A stretch of DNA of 64,000 bases from CAYZJR01 sp964503045 (GTDB lineage: Bacteria; Cyanobacteriota; Vampirovibrionia; Obscuribacterales; Obscuribacteraceae): assembly GCA_964503045.1 (NCBI GenBank), contig CAZCZI010000033.1, positions 1 to 64,000 of the forward strand, in the 5' to 3' direction. Position 1 is the stretch's first letter. The number at the start of each line of letters is the position of its first letter. The position numbers were made by a program, and so were the translations under genes. Below the pieces are notes generated by a model that was given only the letters and a program-made list of their open reading frames with translations, did no database searches and was not told the origin of the DNA. Of the stretch, positions 16,618 through 25,503 are shown one piece after another.

Positions 16618-18255
16618 GTGGCGGTGGGCGGTAAAGTCTTTGCGAACATTGGGCCGGTTGACTACGCAATCATCGGAATCTATTTCGTTTTTGTCATTGC
16701 GATAGGCGCTTTTCTGAAGAAGAACATGAAGACCAGCGAGGACTTCTTCCTTGCCGGTCACAAGATTCCCAGCTGGGTGACCGGGCTGGCTTTTTTGTCT
16801 GCCAACCTCGGCGCCATCGAAGTGATGGGAATGGCTGCCAATGCTGCTAAATACGGCATGATGACCGCGCACTTCTATTGGCTCGGTGCAATCCCTGCGA
16901 TGGTGTTTCTGGCGGTGTTCATGATGCCGTTTTATTACGGCTCCAGAATTCGCAGTGTACCTGAGTATCTGAAGCTCAGATTCAATGAGCCGACGCGTGC
17001 GTTCAACGCGATATCGTTTGCTGTCATGACCGTAATGATGTCTGGTGTCAATTTGTATGCCATGGCACTGGTCTTCGAGAAATTGCTGAATTGGCCCATG
17101 GATGCATCTATATGGGCGGCGGCGACAGTGGTATTGGTGTACACCATTCTTGGTGGATTGACGTCGTCAATCTATAACGAGGTCTTGCAGTTCTTCCTCA
17201 TTATTTTTGGTCTTTTGCCAATCGCTATTTTGGGATTGGTTCGTTATGGCGGATGGACTGGGCTGTCTGAATCGTTTGAAAACCCTGGATTTGCGCACCT
17301 CTGGATGGAGACGGCAACAGCCGTAAATCCGATGGGCGTCGATTGGATTGGCATTGTGGCGGGATTGGGATTTGTCCTTTCATTCGGCTACTGGTGCACC
17401 GACTTTCTAGTCATTCAGCGCGCCATGGCGGCAGAAAACTTAGCGGCCGCGCAGCGAACACCGTTGATTGCAGCGTTTCCGAAAGTATTGTTTCCACTTC
17501 TGACGGTCTTGCCTGGACTGGTGGCACTCGTTCTAATGCCTCAAGTCTTCAAACAAGGAGTAGCATCCAATAATTTCAACTTGGCTTTACCGATGTTGAT
17601 GGGGGTGATGTATCCAAGCGGGTTGCTGGGAGTTGGACTGACTGCGATGCTTGCAAGTTTTATGTCGGGCATGGCCGGCAATGTCACCGCATTTAATACC
17701 GTTTGGACTTATGATATTTATCAATCTTACATAGCGAAGAACAAATCGGATCAGCACTATCTTTGGATGGGAAGGGCTGCGACGGCAGGCGGCATCTTCA
17801 TAAGTATAGGGGCTGCTTATTTGGCCATGAAATTTTCAAACATCATGGACTATATGCAGTTGATTTTTACGTTCTTCAATGCTCCATTGTTTGCGACATT
17901 CTTGCTCGGCATGTTTTGGAAGCGTTGCAGTCCTTGGGGAGCATTCGTGGGCTTGGTGAGTGGAACAGTCGGAGCCGGAGTTCTCTGGTGGCTCACCTGG
18001 CGCGGATATCTGGTTTATGGCTCGGATATGGCAGCGAATTTCTGGCGAGCAACGTATGCATGGTTGATTTGTTTTGTGGTGACAATTCTCGTTTCGTTCT
18101 TCACCAAACCTAAACCGGACAGCGAGTTGGAAGGCTTAGTTTGGGGGTTGCATAAGCGACCCGAGAAGTCGAAGCTTCCTTGGTACAAGCGTCCTGGGCC
18201 ACTGGCAATTATTGTTTTGCTCATGACGTTGGTTCTCAATCTCTTCTTCTGGTAA
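16618..18255 (+). CDS. Sodium:solute symporter (SSS family)
   Basis: A 545-residue integral membrane protein with about 13-14 helices. Family signatures: an N-terminal SEDFFLAGHKIPSWVTGLAF, SANLGAIEVMGMAANAAKYG, VYTILGGLTSSIYNEVLQF and a sodium-site-like MLASFMSGMAGNVTAFNTVWTYD. These place it with SGLT/vSGLT-type carriers that bring in sugars or other small organic solutes with Na+. The start is GTG 16618, just after GGGGTAGG; GTG at 16624 is possible. It is followed after 12 bases by a small acidic membrane protein that is probably co-expressed. The substrate cannot be named. Confidence 0.88.
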   Translation: MAVGGKVFANIGPVDYAIIGIYFVFVIAIGAFLKKNMKTSEDFFLAGHKIPSWVTGLAFLSANLGAIEVMGMAANAAKYGMMTAHFYWLGAIPAMVFLAVFMMPFYYGSRIRSVPEYLKLRFNEPTRAFNAISFAVMTVMMSGVNLYAMALVFEKLLNWPMDASIWAAATVVLVYTILGGLTSSIYNEVLQFFLIIFGLLPIAILGLVRYGGWTGLSESFENPGFAHLWMETATAVNPMGVDWIGIVAGLGFVLSFGYWCTDFLVIQRAMAAENLAAAQRTPLIAAFPKVLFPLLTVLPGLVALVLMPQVFKQGVASNNFNLALPMLMGVMYPSGLLGVGLTAMLASFMSGMAGNVTAFNTVWTYDIYQSYIAKNKSDQHYLWMGRAATAGGIFISIGAAYLAMKFSNIMDYMQLIFTFFNAPLFATFLLGMFWKRCSPWGAFVGLVSGTVGAGVLWWLTWRGYLVYGSDMAANFWRATYAWLICFVVTILVSFFTKPKPDSELEGLVWGLHKRPEKSKLPWYKRPGPLAIIVLLMTLVLNLFFW

Positions 18256-18267
18256 GTAAACATATCT

Positions 18268-18678
18268 ATGCTTGACGTACGAAAACCAATCTCATTGTTC
18301 TTCTTTATCATTGGCGGAATCATCGCTGTATACGGCTTTGTTGATCCTAAGACGATACCAGTAGTGACACCGCATGGTGCCTATCAAGTAAATCTGAACA
18401 TTCCTTGGGGCGGCGTGATGATGGCGTTTGCTCTTGCAATCGGGAGTCTTGCATTGTGGGATGACGCTTCGAAAGAAGAAGCGGAGTTGTTAGAGAAAGA
18501 ACGTGCCGAACGGGAAGCCGAGGAAGCTGAAGATGAAGCGCAGGAAATAGCGTTAGCGGAAGAGACGGACGAAGCTGAGGAGGCTTCTCAGGAAGCTGCC
18601 GAAGAAGCAGCTGAAGAAGCAATTGACGAAGCTGCTGGAAGCTTTGACGGTGCAGATAGTGCGGGGTACGAAAGCTAG
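18268..18678 (+). CDS. Small membrane protein with long acidic Ala/Glu coiled-coil tail
   Basis: A 136-residue protein. Two hydrophobic segments (SLFFFIIGGIIAVYGF and GGVMMAFALAIGSLALW) are followed from about residue 68 by a 55-residue Glu/Ala-rich helix (KEEAELLEKERAEREAEEAE onward), then a short Gly/Ser/Asp end. It starts 12 bases after the symporter stop and is most simply an accessory or stabilising subunit of that carrier. No family is recognised. The low-complexity tail makes homology searches unreliable. Confidence 0.7.
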   Translation: MLDVRKPISLFFFIIGGIIAVYGFVDPKTIPVVTPHGAYQVNLNIPWGGVMMAFALAIGSLALWDDASKEEAELLEKERAEREAEEAEDEAQEIALAEETDEAEEASQEAAEEAAEEAIDEAAGSFDGADSAGYES

Positions 18679-18710
18679 TGAATCGACGTGTTCTTTACGC
18701 TTTAGCGTAG

Positions 18711-19616
18711 CTAGTCCTTTTCCATTGCGAGAGCTTCTGAGCCATAGAATTCGCCTTCGAGCAGGCGATCTCGGATGCCTTCGGATGTTCGAAACTTGAC
18801 CGGGACAGTGAAGAGTTGTTTGCCGCTGACCACTCTGTAGACTTCAAAATGAAGATGCGGCGTAGTTGACCAGCCTGTGTTTCCTGATTGTGCAAGCGGT
18901 GTGCCGGCGGTTACAGTTTGGCCTAACTTGACCAGAGCACTCTTGGGCCTTAAGTGAATGTAGCTTCCATATGTGCCGTCGCTATGGCGCACAATCACTG
19001 CATTAGCGCAGTCTTCATAAAGCTCCCGATTGTCTCCACCTTGGGTGGAATCGACTCTGATTACAATCACCTTTCCGGCACGTGCGGCGCAAACGGTTGT
19101 TCCTTCAGGCATTCCAAAATCAATCGCAAATTCTGACTCTGAACCTTGATTATGACTGTGCTTTCCTTGATACGACTGATTGACTTTGAAACGTTTGTTC
19201 TTTTCGAAAGGCAATTCGTAAACGTAGTTTGGATCTGTCTTGGACTGGTTCGGCAAGCCATATCTCCAATGTTTCATCCAAGGACCGACATACCACTTTT
19301 CGTTTTGATCTCGTTGAGTGAAGCGAAGTATTTCGCGGGTTCCAGGACCGCTTAGTGCAATGGTGGCGGGTAGTCTAGATGATGCCGTAGCGTTTGAAAA
19401 CTTCTCGCAATTGATGTCTAGTGTGACTTCTAGCGCGTTATGCAGCTCGGCAACGTATCGAATTCCGTTTTTGAAGGATTGCTGTGTGACGATCACGTTT
19501 TTATCTTCGCACCCTGCGAGCGCCGGCAATGAGTATGACAGCAAAGAACAAGCCGGAAGCCAACAAGCTAGCAAGGAATAAGTCAGGCTACCGAGATTCA
19601 GCGGGGCGCTTGGCAT
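18711..19616 (-). CDS. Exported M23 (LytM-type) metallopeptidase
   Basis: A 301-residue protein with an N-terminal signal or lipid-anchor region (LLACWLPACSLLSYSLPALAGC). The M23 domain spans about 155-265: His-rich lead and FAIDFGMPEGTTV (zinc-ligand Asp), NAVIVRHSDGTYGSYIHL and the HLHFEV motif with the second and third ligands. These enzymes cut peptide bridges in peptidoglycan, and all main ligands appear present. It overlaps the upstream small membrane-protein gene by 29 bases on the same strand, so the two are probably co-translated. The region before the peptidase domain (30-150) is not recognised. Confidence 0.85.
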   Translation of the reverse strand: MPSAPLNLGSLTYSLLACWLPACSLLSYSLPALAGCEDKNVIVTQQSFKNGIRYVAELHNALEVTLDINCEKFSNATASSRLPATIALSGPGTREILRFTQRDQNEKWYVGPWMKHWRYGLPNQSKTDPNYVYELPFEKNKRFKVNQSYQGKHSHNQGSESEFAIDFGMPEGTTVCAARAGKVIVIRVDSTQGGDNRELYEDCANAVIVRHSDGTYGSYIHLRPKSALVKLGQTVTAGTPLAQSGNTGWSTTPHLHFEVYRVVSGKQLFTVPVKFRTSEGIRDRLLEGEFYGSEALAMEKD

Positions 19617-19872
19617 AGGCCTCTCCCATCGCCGCCGTTTCAGCTCTGACCAGTTCAGAACTCATGTCTACGATTTTGCAGCCCCAAAAAATCCCAATGA
19701 AAACGAATGAGCAACTCAGAACTGCGCCTGTGCGCCACAGATGTCCTTTAGCAAGGCGATGAAGTCCTTTCAAGACCATGGCCGCAAAAGCAAAGATCAA
19801 AATGCCGTAGAAAATCAAACTCCACGCAAACGCGAGAGTGATGCCGATATCTTGAAGTTTGGATGAATCCAT
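19588..19872 (-). CDS. Small two-helix membrane protein
   Basis: A 94-residue protein with two clear membrane segments (LAFAWSLIFYGILIFAFAAMVL and TGAVLSCSFVFIGIFWGC) separated by a short basic loop (KGLHRLAKGHLWR), then a soluble tail. Its 3' end overlaps the start of the M23 peptidase gene by 29 bases, so translation of the two is likely coupled, and it may anchor or regulate the peptidase. No family is recognised. Confidence 0.6.
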   Translation of the reverse strand: MDSSKLQDIGITLAFAWSLIFYGILIFAFAAMVLKGLHRLAKGHLWRTGAVLSCSFVFIGIFWGCKIVDMSSELVRAETAAMGEAYAKRPAESR

Positions 19873-20144
19873 TGGTTATTCCTAGTATTACCATTAAACC
19901 ACTGACAACGTCCGCAGTCCGTTAGACATTCCAAATGTATTAACTGTGAGGTACTTCCAAGGGCTTTTGGGTGATGCCTTGTCTGGCGCAATGTCGTGTT
20001 TTCTTTAGTTCGATGGAAAAGCTTATTTCTTAAATGCGTTGCGGCATATGGGGGTTCCCCTCAATCCTCGTAAGTCTCCCATTGGGCAACTGGCGGACCT
20101 TTCGGGCCGTGCGCGAAAAACGAGAGAGACGACCATCCGGTTGA

Positions 20145-20771
20145 TTAAACTTGGATCTTCGCCAGGTTGCGTTCAAGAAAGTAATTTCGGACATGCACCG
20201 TGCGCGGGTGAATTACTTTATTTCCATCGATGAGCATTTTCAGGCTTAAGTCACAGGCGACGAGCATTGCGGCATCGAGGTTGGCCGGTTTGTCCTTCTT
20301 TTCCAGAGCATGCCAGATCGGTTGAGTGAAATCTCTTGGACGTCCTTCTTCAAGACAATCCGCCAGAAATACGACTTGCGAAAGCTCGGACATACCGACT
20401 TTCCCTAATGTGTGCTCAGCGATTGCATCGAGCAATTCTTGGTTGGTGACTCCGAGATCTCGTTTGACCACAAGCGCTGCAACAGGGCCGTGAAGTAAAT
20501 GTCCATTGGCTTCTTCGATAGCATCAAGCTGCATTCCGAGCTCTTTTGCCAGCACAACCAAGTTGCGATCTTTCTCTTCCTTGCAGCCATCGTGCAACCA
20601 GCATGCCAGTTCCGCCAAAAAAGGATCGCAACCGTCAACCCTTTTGGCTAGCTTCTTTCCTGTGAATGCGACGCCTTCAACGTGGCGAAATCTCTTTTGA
20701 GATACGCGTGGCTCCGCCCACTTGCGCGCGCTCTCCAGCGTGAGTTCTTTCGGGATGCCGGGATAGCTCAT
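20145..20771 (-). CDS. yqeK: HD-domain Ap4A hydrolase (YqeK family)
   Basis: A 208-residue HD protein: RHVEGVAFTGKKLA, then ACWLHDGCKE (the HD metal pair), HGPVAALVVKRDLGV and AIAEHTLG, in the order and spacing of YqeK proteins. These split diadenosine tetraphosphate symmetrically into two ADP. The gene follows nadD by 9 bases, the arrangement typical of many Gram-positive and cyanobacteria-related genomes, where yqeK sits beside nadD. Ribosome site GGAGA precedes the ATG. Confidence 0.88.
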   Translation of the reverse strand: MSYPGIPKELTLESARKWAEPRVSQKRFRHVEGVAFTGKKLAKRVDGCDPFLAELACWLHDGCKEEKDRNLVVLAKELGMQLDAIEEANGHLLHGPVAALVVKRDLGVTNQELLDAIAEHTLGKVGMSELSQVVFLADCLEEGRPRDFTQPIWHALEKKDKPANLDAAMLVACDLSLKMLIDGNKVIHPRTVHVRNYFLERNLAKIQV

Positions 20772-20780
20772 ATTCTCCGC

Positions 20781-21428
20781 TTACGTTCGCACAAAATAAG
20801 GGTTTTTCAAAAGCATATCGTTGACTTCACGCGGCACCATATACAGTACCGAGCGCCCTTCCTTCAAGCGCTTTCTGATTGTAGAGCTTGAAATCGCGAT
20901 GCCGGGAAAGTCGATGGCTTGTATGTCTGCACTCACTCCGATTGCGCTGAAGTCGGTGTCTGGTTGAACTAGTGTGACGGATGATTGTTCGGGGGTGACG
21001 TAGCGCAATCTAGGAGCGACCAGCAAGCGGCAGATGGAGAGCAGCTCTTCATACTTATGCCAAGTTTTCAAAAATGGAAGGTTGTCACCGCCAATGATCA
21101 AACTTACTGCAACTTCATTATCGTACATGCCGATAACTTGTTTCACCGTTTCGACTGTGTACGATGGTCCATCGCGATCCAATTCCATTGTCGATGCTTC
21201 GAAATTTGAATTTGATGCTATGGCGGCTTTGACCATCTGGTGGCGATCTGAGCTGGGCAAGAGGCCTTCCGTTCTGTGAGGTGGTCTCGGGCTGGTTACA
21301 AAAATCACTTTCTCCAATTGAAATTGATCGCGTGCCGCTTCTGCGATCAATAGATGCCCAAGGTGAATGGGATTGAAAGTTCCCGGGTAAAGCCCCAGCT
21401 GGCGAAGTTTTTGGGGTCTTCTTGTCAC
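20781..21428 (-). CDS. nadD: Nicotinate-nucleotide adenylyltransferase
   Basis: A 215-residue protein. GLYPGTFNPIHLGHLLIAEA is the nucleotidyltransferase (G/T)xxxPxHxGH signature, and the C-terminal AIDFPGIAISSSTIRKRLKEG carries the ISST-x-IR motif. It joins nicotinate mononucleotide and ATP to make deamido-NAD in NAD synthesis. The start is GTG, overlapping the alr stop as GTGA, so it is translationally coupled to alr and followed closely by yqeK. Confidence 0.93.
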   Translation of the reverse strand: MTRRPQKLRQLGLYPGTFNPIHLGHLLIAEAARDQFQLEKVIFVTSPRPPHRTEGLLPSSDRHQMVKAAIASNSNFEASTMELDRDGPSYTVETVKQVIGMYDNEVAVSLIIGGDNLPFLKTWHKYEELLSICRLLVAPRLRYVTPEQSSVTLVQPDTDFSAIGVSADIQAIDFPGIAISSSTIRKRLKEGRSVLYMVPREVNDMLLKNPYFVRT

Positions 21429-22678
21429 TTTTTCTCCTCGGCGATTGTGGTCGGTGCATCGTCGATGATTCTAGCTTGTGAGATTTTTGGTGCGGACTGC
21501 GTCGAGCTTGTGCGCTGTCTTGTGTACACTCTAGGCAGTCTCACGCGCATTCTGCATGCGAGTTCGTAAGTAATTGTATCGAGTTTGTTTGCCCAATCGC
21601 TCAGATAGAGGTGTGGTGCATTTCGAATGTTGGGGTGCTCGCAGCCGATAAGTGTAACGACATCGCCTTCTTGTGCATCGGTGACGTCGGTGATGTCAAA
21701 CAGCATTTGATCCATGCTGATCAATCCTACCTGCGAAACCTGCCTGCCCATCACCAATGCTTTGAGCTGATTCGACAAGCGACGGTCAACGCCATCTGCG
21801 TAACCGATTGGAATCGACGCCAGTCGCGACGGGCGAGTTGCCGTCCATGTGCAGTTGTAACCGGCTGATTCGCCTTCGGGAATTGAACTTACGTGATTAA
21901 TGCGGGCGCGAATTGACATTGCTGGAGTAACCACGTCGGACACCGCCCGTGGTTCCAATCCATATAGATACAGTCCGACTCGCACCATGTCGAAGTGAGT
22001 GAAGGGAAACCGGCGTGCAGCGTCTCCTGAAGCCAGGTGAACCAGTTCAGGAAGCTTGCCAAGCTTCTCCAATTTTTCCAACACTTCTTTTAGTCGGTTG
22101 GTTTGTTCGGTTGTGAACTCCCTTTCATCAGCTTTGGCGAGATGGCTGAAGATACCTGCGAGCTTGACGTTTTTGTTGCGTTCGATTTCTTCCAGCACTT
22201 CCAATACTTCAGACGGTGCCGCACCGATTCTGTGCATGCCGGTATCGACTTTGAAATGCACTCTTGCGGTTTGGTTGAAACGCATTGCAACTCGCGCAAT
22301 ATCACGGATTTGTGATGACGATGTGATCGTAAGATCGAGTCCGTATTCAAGCGCCGTATCGTAGGCCCAACCTGGGGCAGGACTCAAAATCAAGATTGGT
22401 GATTCGATCTTCGATTGCCTCAGTTGACAGCCTTCGTCGACCGAAGCCACTCCTAGCCAATCGGCTCCTGATGCTGTTAGCACCTCGGCGATGCCAACCG
22501 CTCCGTGTCCATAGGCGTCACTCTTTACAACACCCATGAGCTTAACGGGTTTTGTGCTATCAGAACTTTCAATCCAGGACCTGACAGTCCTGACGTTGTT
22601 TTCGATTGCCGTCAAATCGATCTCGACCCAGGCATCGCGTCGCACCGAAGACACAGCATGTTGACGTGACGCAAGCAT
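21425..22678 (-). CDS. alr: Alanine racemase
   Basis: A 417-residue PLP enzyme. LMGVVKSDAYGHGAVGIAEVL contains the PLP lysine, and INHVSSIPEGESAGYNCTWTA contains the opposite-face catalytic Tyr; SIPIGYADGVDR follows. It converts L- to D-alanine for peptidoglycan and acts in the cytosol. It is about 40 residues longer than many Alr proteins because of an N-terminal leader (MLASRQHAVSSVRRDA) and a C-terminal Thr/Ser/Gln-rich extension (QRTSSTQSAPKISQ). It is the first gene of the alr-nadD-yqeK operon. Confidence 0.93.
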   Translation of the reverse strand: MLASRQHAVSSVRRDAWVEIDLTAIENNVRTVRSWIESSDSTKPVKLMGVVKSDAYGHGAVGIAEVLTASGADWLGVASVDEGCQLRQSKIESPILILSPAPGWAYDTALEYGLDLTITSSSQIRDIARVAMRFNQTARVHFKVDTGMHRIGAAPSEVLEVLEEIERNKNVKLAGIFSHLAKADEREFTTEQTNRLKEVLEKLEKLGKLPELVHLASGDAARRFPFTHFDMVRVGLYLYGLEPRAVSDVVTPAMSIRARINHVSSIPEGESAGYNCTWTATRPSRLASIPIGYADGVDRRLSNQLKALVMGRQVSQVGLISMDQMLFDITDVTDAQEGDVVTLIGCEHPNIRNAPHLYLSDWANKLDTITYELACRMRVRLPRVYTRQRTSSTQSAPKISQARIIDDAPTTIAEEKK

Positions 22679-22990
22679 CTAAGACTATGACCCGCAAACC
22701 GAAAGACACATAAGTAAAATCTCGAAATACAAGCCACTAGTACGGCTTGTTAGATTACAACTTTATGCTAGCATTGCTTTCGGCTGTATTCATCATCTTA
22801 GCCAAACATAGGCGGTATAAGACTTCCGCTTGTGGCTCGCTCCTCCGGACGAAAGGCATCATCTATATATGATTGCCATGCCTTTCTCCCGATGCAAACG
22901 GTGAGGCGGATGCTGATTGGCGCAGGAGTCTCAATGGAATCCCGGAAACTAGTGTCTGGACGGACTTTTAAAACGTGGGGTTGACGAGCC
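22679..22990. other. Divergent non-coding region between alr and the HU gene
   Basis: About 310 bases between two divergent genes. It must hold the promoters of alr (leftward) and of the HU gene (rightward). I saw no coding signal that belongs here: the long reading frame on the opposite strand of 22798-23307 is an antisense shadow of the HU gene. No clear operator or structured RNA was found. Confidence 0.5.
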
Positions 22991-23272
22991 TTGAATAAAG
23001 CTGAGTTGGTAGATGTTGTGGCGAAAGATGCCGGCACCACCAAGAAGGATGCCGAGCAAGTAATAAACAAGATGATGGAAACCATCATCAAGCAAGTTTC
23101 GCGTGGTGAAAAGGTGACATTGGTCGGATTCGGAACGTTCGAAGCGCGAGACAGAAAAGCTCGCACCGGACGTAATCCAAAGACCAACGAGCCTCTGCAC
23201 ATTCCTGCGAAGCGCGTTCCTGGATTCCGTGTTGGAAAGGAATTCAGCGAAGCAGTGAACAAGAGGAGATAG
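22991..23272 (+). CDS. hup: HU-family DNA-binding protein, TTG start
   Basis: A 93-residue histone-like protein matching HU along its full length: MNKAELVDVVAKDAGTTKKD, VTLVGFGTFEARDRKARTGR, NPKTNEPLHIPAKRVPGFR. The arm residue Pro in RNPKT and the FGTF turn are present. It dimerises, bends DNA and compacts the nucleoid. The start is TTG at 22991: it gives exactly the canonical HU N-terminus and there is no in-frame ATG or GTG nearby. The ribosome site is weak (GGGGT about 12 bases upstream), which together with TTG would limit translation. It is followed after 22 bases by a Gfo/Idh-type gene that also starts with TTG. Confidence 0.95.
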   Translation: MNKAELVDVVAKDAGTTKKDAEQVINKMMETIIKQVSRGEKVTLVGFGTFEARDRKARTGRNPKTNEPLHIPAKRVPGFRVGKEFSEAVNKRR

Positions 23273-23294
23273 GCATCTCTGCCAGGGAGAATCG

Positions 23295-24284
23295 TTGGAC
23301 CTTCCAAGAGTAGCGGTAATCGGCTGTGGCAACTGGGGTAAAAACCTGGTTCGCAACTTCCACCTCCTCGGCGTTCTGAGCACTGTATGCGAGGCTGATC
23401 CCAAGAAGCTCGAGCACATTTCTCGAGAATACAAGGGCGTCAGAATCGTTCAAGACATTCAGAGCGTTCTTGATGATTCGACGATCAGTGCTGTGGTTAT
23501 CGCGACACCAAGCGATACGCACTTTGATCTGGCCAAAAAATCTCTACTCGCGGGCAAGCACGTTTATGTTGAAAAACCGCTTGCTCGCGACGTAAAGCAT
23601 GCCGAAGAACTCGATGGTTTAGCCACCGAACGCAACCTCGCGCTCATGGTCGGGCATCTTCTTCTTTATCATCCTGCTGTCAATTGTTTGAAAGAACTGA
23701 TCGCCTCGGGAGAGCTGGGCGAGCTACTCTTCGTTCGTTCTGACAGAATGAATTTCAACAACGGTCGTCGTGACTGGAGTGTGTTGTGGGACCTCGCGCC
23801 GCATGATATCTCGATGATGAGTTATCTACTGGATTGCGACAAACCAGAAGTCAGTCGCGTCGGCGGATGGGACACGCAACGAGATGGGCTCGTAGACGTG
23901 GCTTATCTCGATTTGAACTTCCCGGTGAATGGCAAATCAATTCCAGGTCAGGTTAGGAACAGTTGGATTGATCCGCAAAAAGTGGTGCGTCTGACTGTCA
24001 ACGGAAGCAAGAAGACAGCAGTGCTCAATGACACTCAACGAGAGGACAAGCTCGCGCTTCACTCGATTGGTGCAGAAGGCCGAATGGTTGTTGAGTATCC
24101 GGAATATGCCGATGTAGAGCCACTATATGTAGAATGCGAGCACTTCTTGCAATGTGTTGTCACAGGCGAGCGACCGCGCTCTGATGCTAACAATGCCTAT
24201 CAAGTGGTGCGTGTTTTAGCTGATGTCGAGCGCCGTCTGTCTAGTCGGCCTCAAACGAACAACGCAGTCGCAGCTCCGCGTTAA
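23295..24284 (+). CDS. Gfo/Idh/MocA-family NAD(P)-dependent oxidoreductase
   Basis: A 329-residue protein. The N-terminal Rossmann fold has VAVIGCGNWGKNLVRNF, followed by VVIATPSDTHFDLAKKSL and the family motif VEKPLA at about 96-101; the C-terminal half is the alpha/beta dimerisation domain. Members oxidise or reduce sugars; the closest well-known type is the WbpB/WlbA-like UDP-sugar 3-dehydrogenase group of surface-sugar synthesis, but no partner genes are nearby. The start is TTG 23295 behind CAGGGAGA, 22 bases after the HU stop, so it probably shares the HU message. Confidence 0.85.
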   Translation: MDLPRVAVIGCGNWGKNLVRNFHLLGVLSTVCEADPKKLEHISREYKGVRIVQDIQSVLDDSTISAVVIATPSDTHFDLAKKSLLAGKHVYVEKPLARDVKHAEELDGLATERNLALMVGHLLLYHPAVNCLKELIASGELGELLFVRSDRMNFNNGRRDWSVLWDLAPHDISMMSYLLDCDKPEVSRVGGWDTQRDGLVDVAYLDLNFPVNGKSIPGQVRNSWIDPQKVVRLTVNGSKKTAVLNDTQREDKLALHSIGAEGRMVVEYPEYADVEPLYVECEHFLQCVVTGERPRSDANNAYQVVRVLADVERRLSSRPQTNNAVAAPR

Positions 24285-24374
24285 ACTTCCGTGATGAATG
24301 GACTTACATAGCGGGCTTTACGGCAAGACGCTATATAATGTGTCGTACCGCATCCGTCGGATGCTGTTTCTACT

Positions 24375-24449
<75 letters not shown>

Positions 24450-24564
24450 TTTCAAGACCAATTTGAAGGCGCCCGCAAGGCGTCTCGATTGCTTTAAGGG
24501 CGTTGGTCTGCCGTTACGAGCCTGGATGATTGCGGCATATAAATTCTCTAGGCAGCTCACAATC

Positions 24565-24604
24565 GGCATCCTGAGATCTCACCCGGGCATCCTGAGATCT
24601 CACC
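24565..24604. repeat. Two-copy 21-base tandem repeat
   Basis: GGCATCCTGAGATCTCACC occurs at 24565-24583 and again at 24586-24604, identical over 19 bases with a 21-base period. Each copy contains the palindrome TGAGATCTCA. It lies about 110 bases upstream of the membrane-protein gene at 24714, so it could be a paired operator or a recent slippage duplication. Confidence 0.6.
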
Positions 24605-24713
24605 TTCAGGGATTCCATTTGGTCCCTCCCCGCATTGGCCTAGCCCTGGTATAGTAGCGGTGGTGCGTTTGTGATCGTTTTGGGTCTGTCCCGCATAAAG
24701 AGCGGAGGAGTGA

Positions 24714-25253
24714 ATGAGCGACCAGGAGCCGGCGAGTCCGACCTCTGCTACCTCCAGTAACGCAGTCAGTGAATCCACAGAGCAGGGTTCGCAGGGCGGC
24801 TCTAGTCCCGCTTCCAATGGTGAAAATCAAGTCTCCGAAGGTGGCAGTATTCTGCAGCGTCGTTCTCGCTGGGACAGCAGTTTGGCTGCAATCAAGTACC
24901 TTTCAACAATCTCGAAAGATGACGAAATTCAAGTCAGAGACTCTGATAGAGCGACTTCGATTGCTCTTCTTCTGATGAGCATACTCTCTGCCGTTTCGCT
25001 TTTGGTGCCGGCTTTGTCCAAGCACATTGTCGCTTTGATTCTTGGCTGCGACGTGCTGGTCGGCGTTTCCATGATCATGTATCTGGCAAACCGCTTTGGC
25101 ATTGTTGGAACATTGAATCCGCGACAAGCGCTTTTGACTTGGCAACTGATGATGGGATCTCTGTTTCTTGGCGTTTTTCTTACCATCAATCTTGCCGGCA
25201 TTATTCTGGTTTCTGTTTCGAGCACACCGCCGATTACTGTGGGGCCCTTCTGA
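24714..25253 (+). CDS. Membrane protein with Ser-rich cytoplasmic head, unknown function
   Basis: A 179-residue protein. Residues 1-45 are a disordered Ser/Gly/Glu/Asn-rich head; from about 78 on there are three hydrophobic segments (TSIALLLMSILSAVSLLVPA, IVALILGCDVLVGVSMIMYL, WQLMMGSLFLGVFLTINLAG). A strong GGAGG site precedes ATG 24714. No family is recognised. It lies between tRNA-Gly and the trigger-factor gene and is probably its own unit. Confidence 0.65.
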   Translation: MSDQEPASPTSATSSNAVSESTEQGSQGGSSPASNGENQVSEGGSILQRRSRWDSSLAAIKYLSTISKDDEIQVRDSDRATSIALLLMSILSAVSLLVPALSKHIVALILGCDVLVGVSMIMYLANRFGIVGTLNPRQALLTWQLMMGSLFLGVFLTINLAGIILVSVSSTPPITVGPF

Positions 25254-25503
25254 TTTTTTCGGGTTTTGCAGTGTGTCGGGACGTCGCGCCCGTTTTAGCT
25301 TGCTTCTTAATCGTTAAGAGTTGGCGCTAGGCTGGGAAGCAACAGGTTTGCGCGTGTTAAAATCGCGTCTTGAGCTACGTTGTGGGGCTTGAGACGAGCG
25401 TTTTCAAGTGACGCCGGTGAGAAATCATGAGAGTGACCGATCTCTACCTGCGAACCACAACCGTTTTTCTATTACTCCCATTCATAACGACAGGAAGAGA
25501 CAG

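Noticed and set aside
22798..23307. Long minus-strand reading frame opposite the HU gene
   Set aside because: It is a codon-shadow of HU on the other strand; HU matches its family from end to end and the antisense product resembles nothing.
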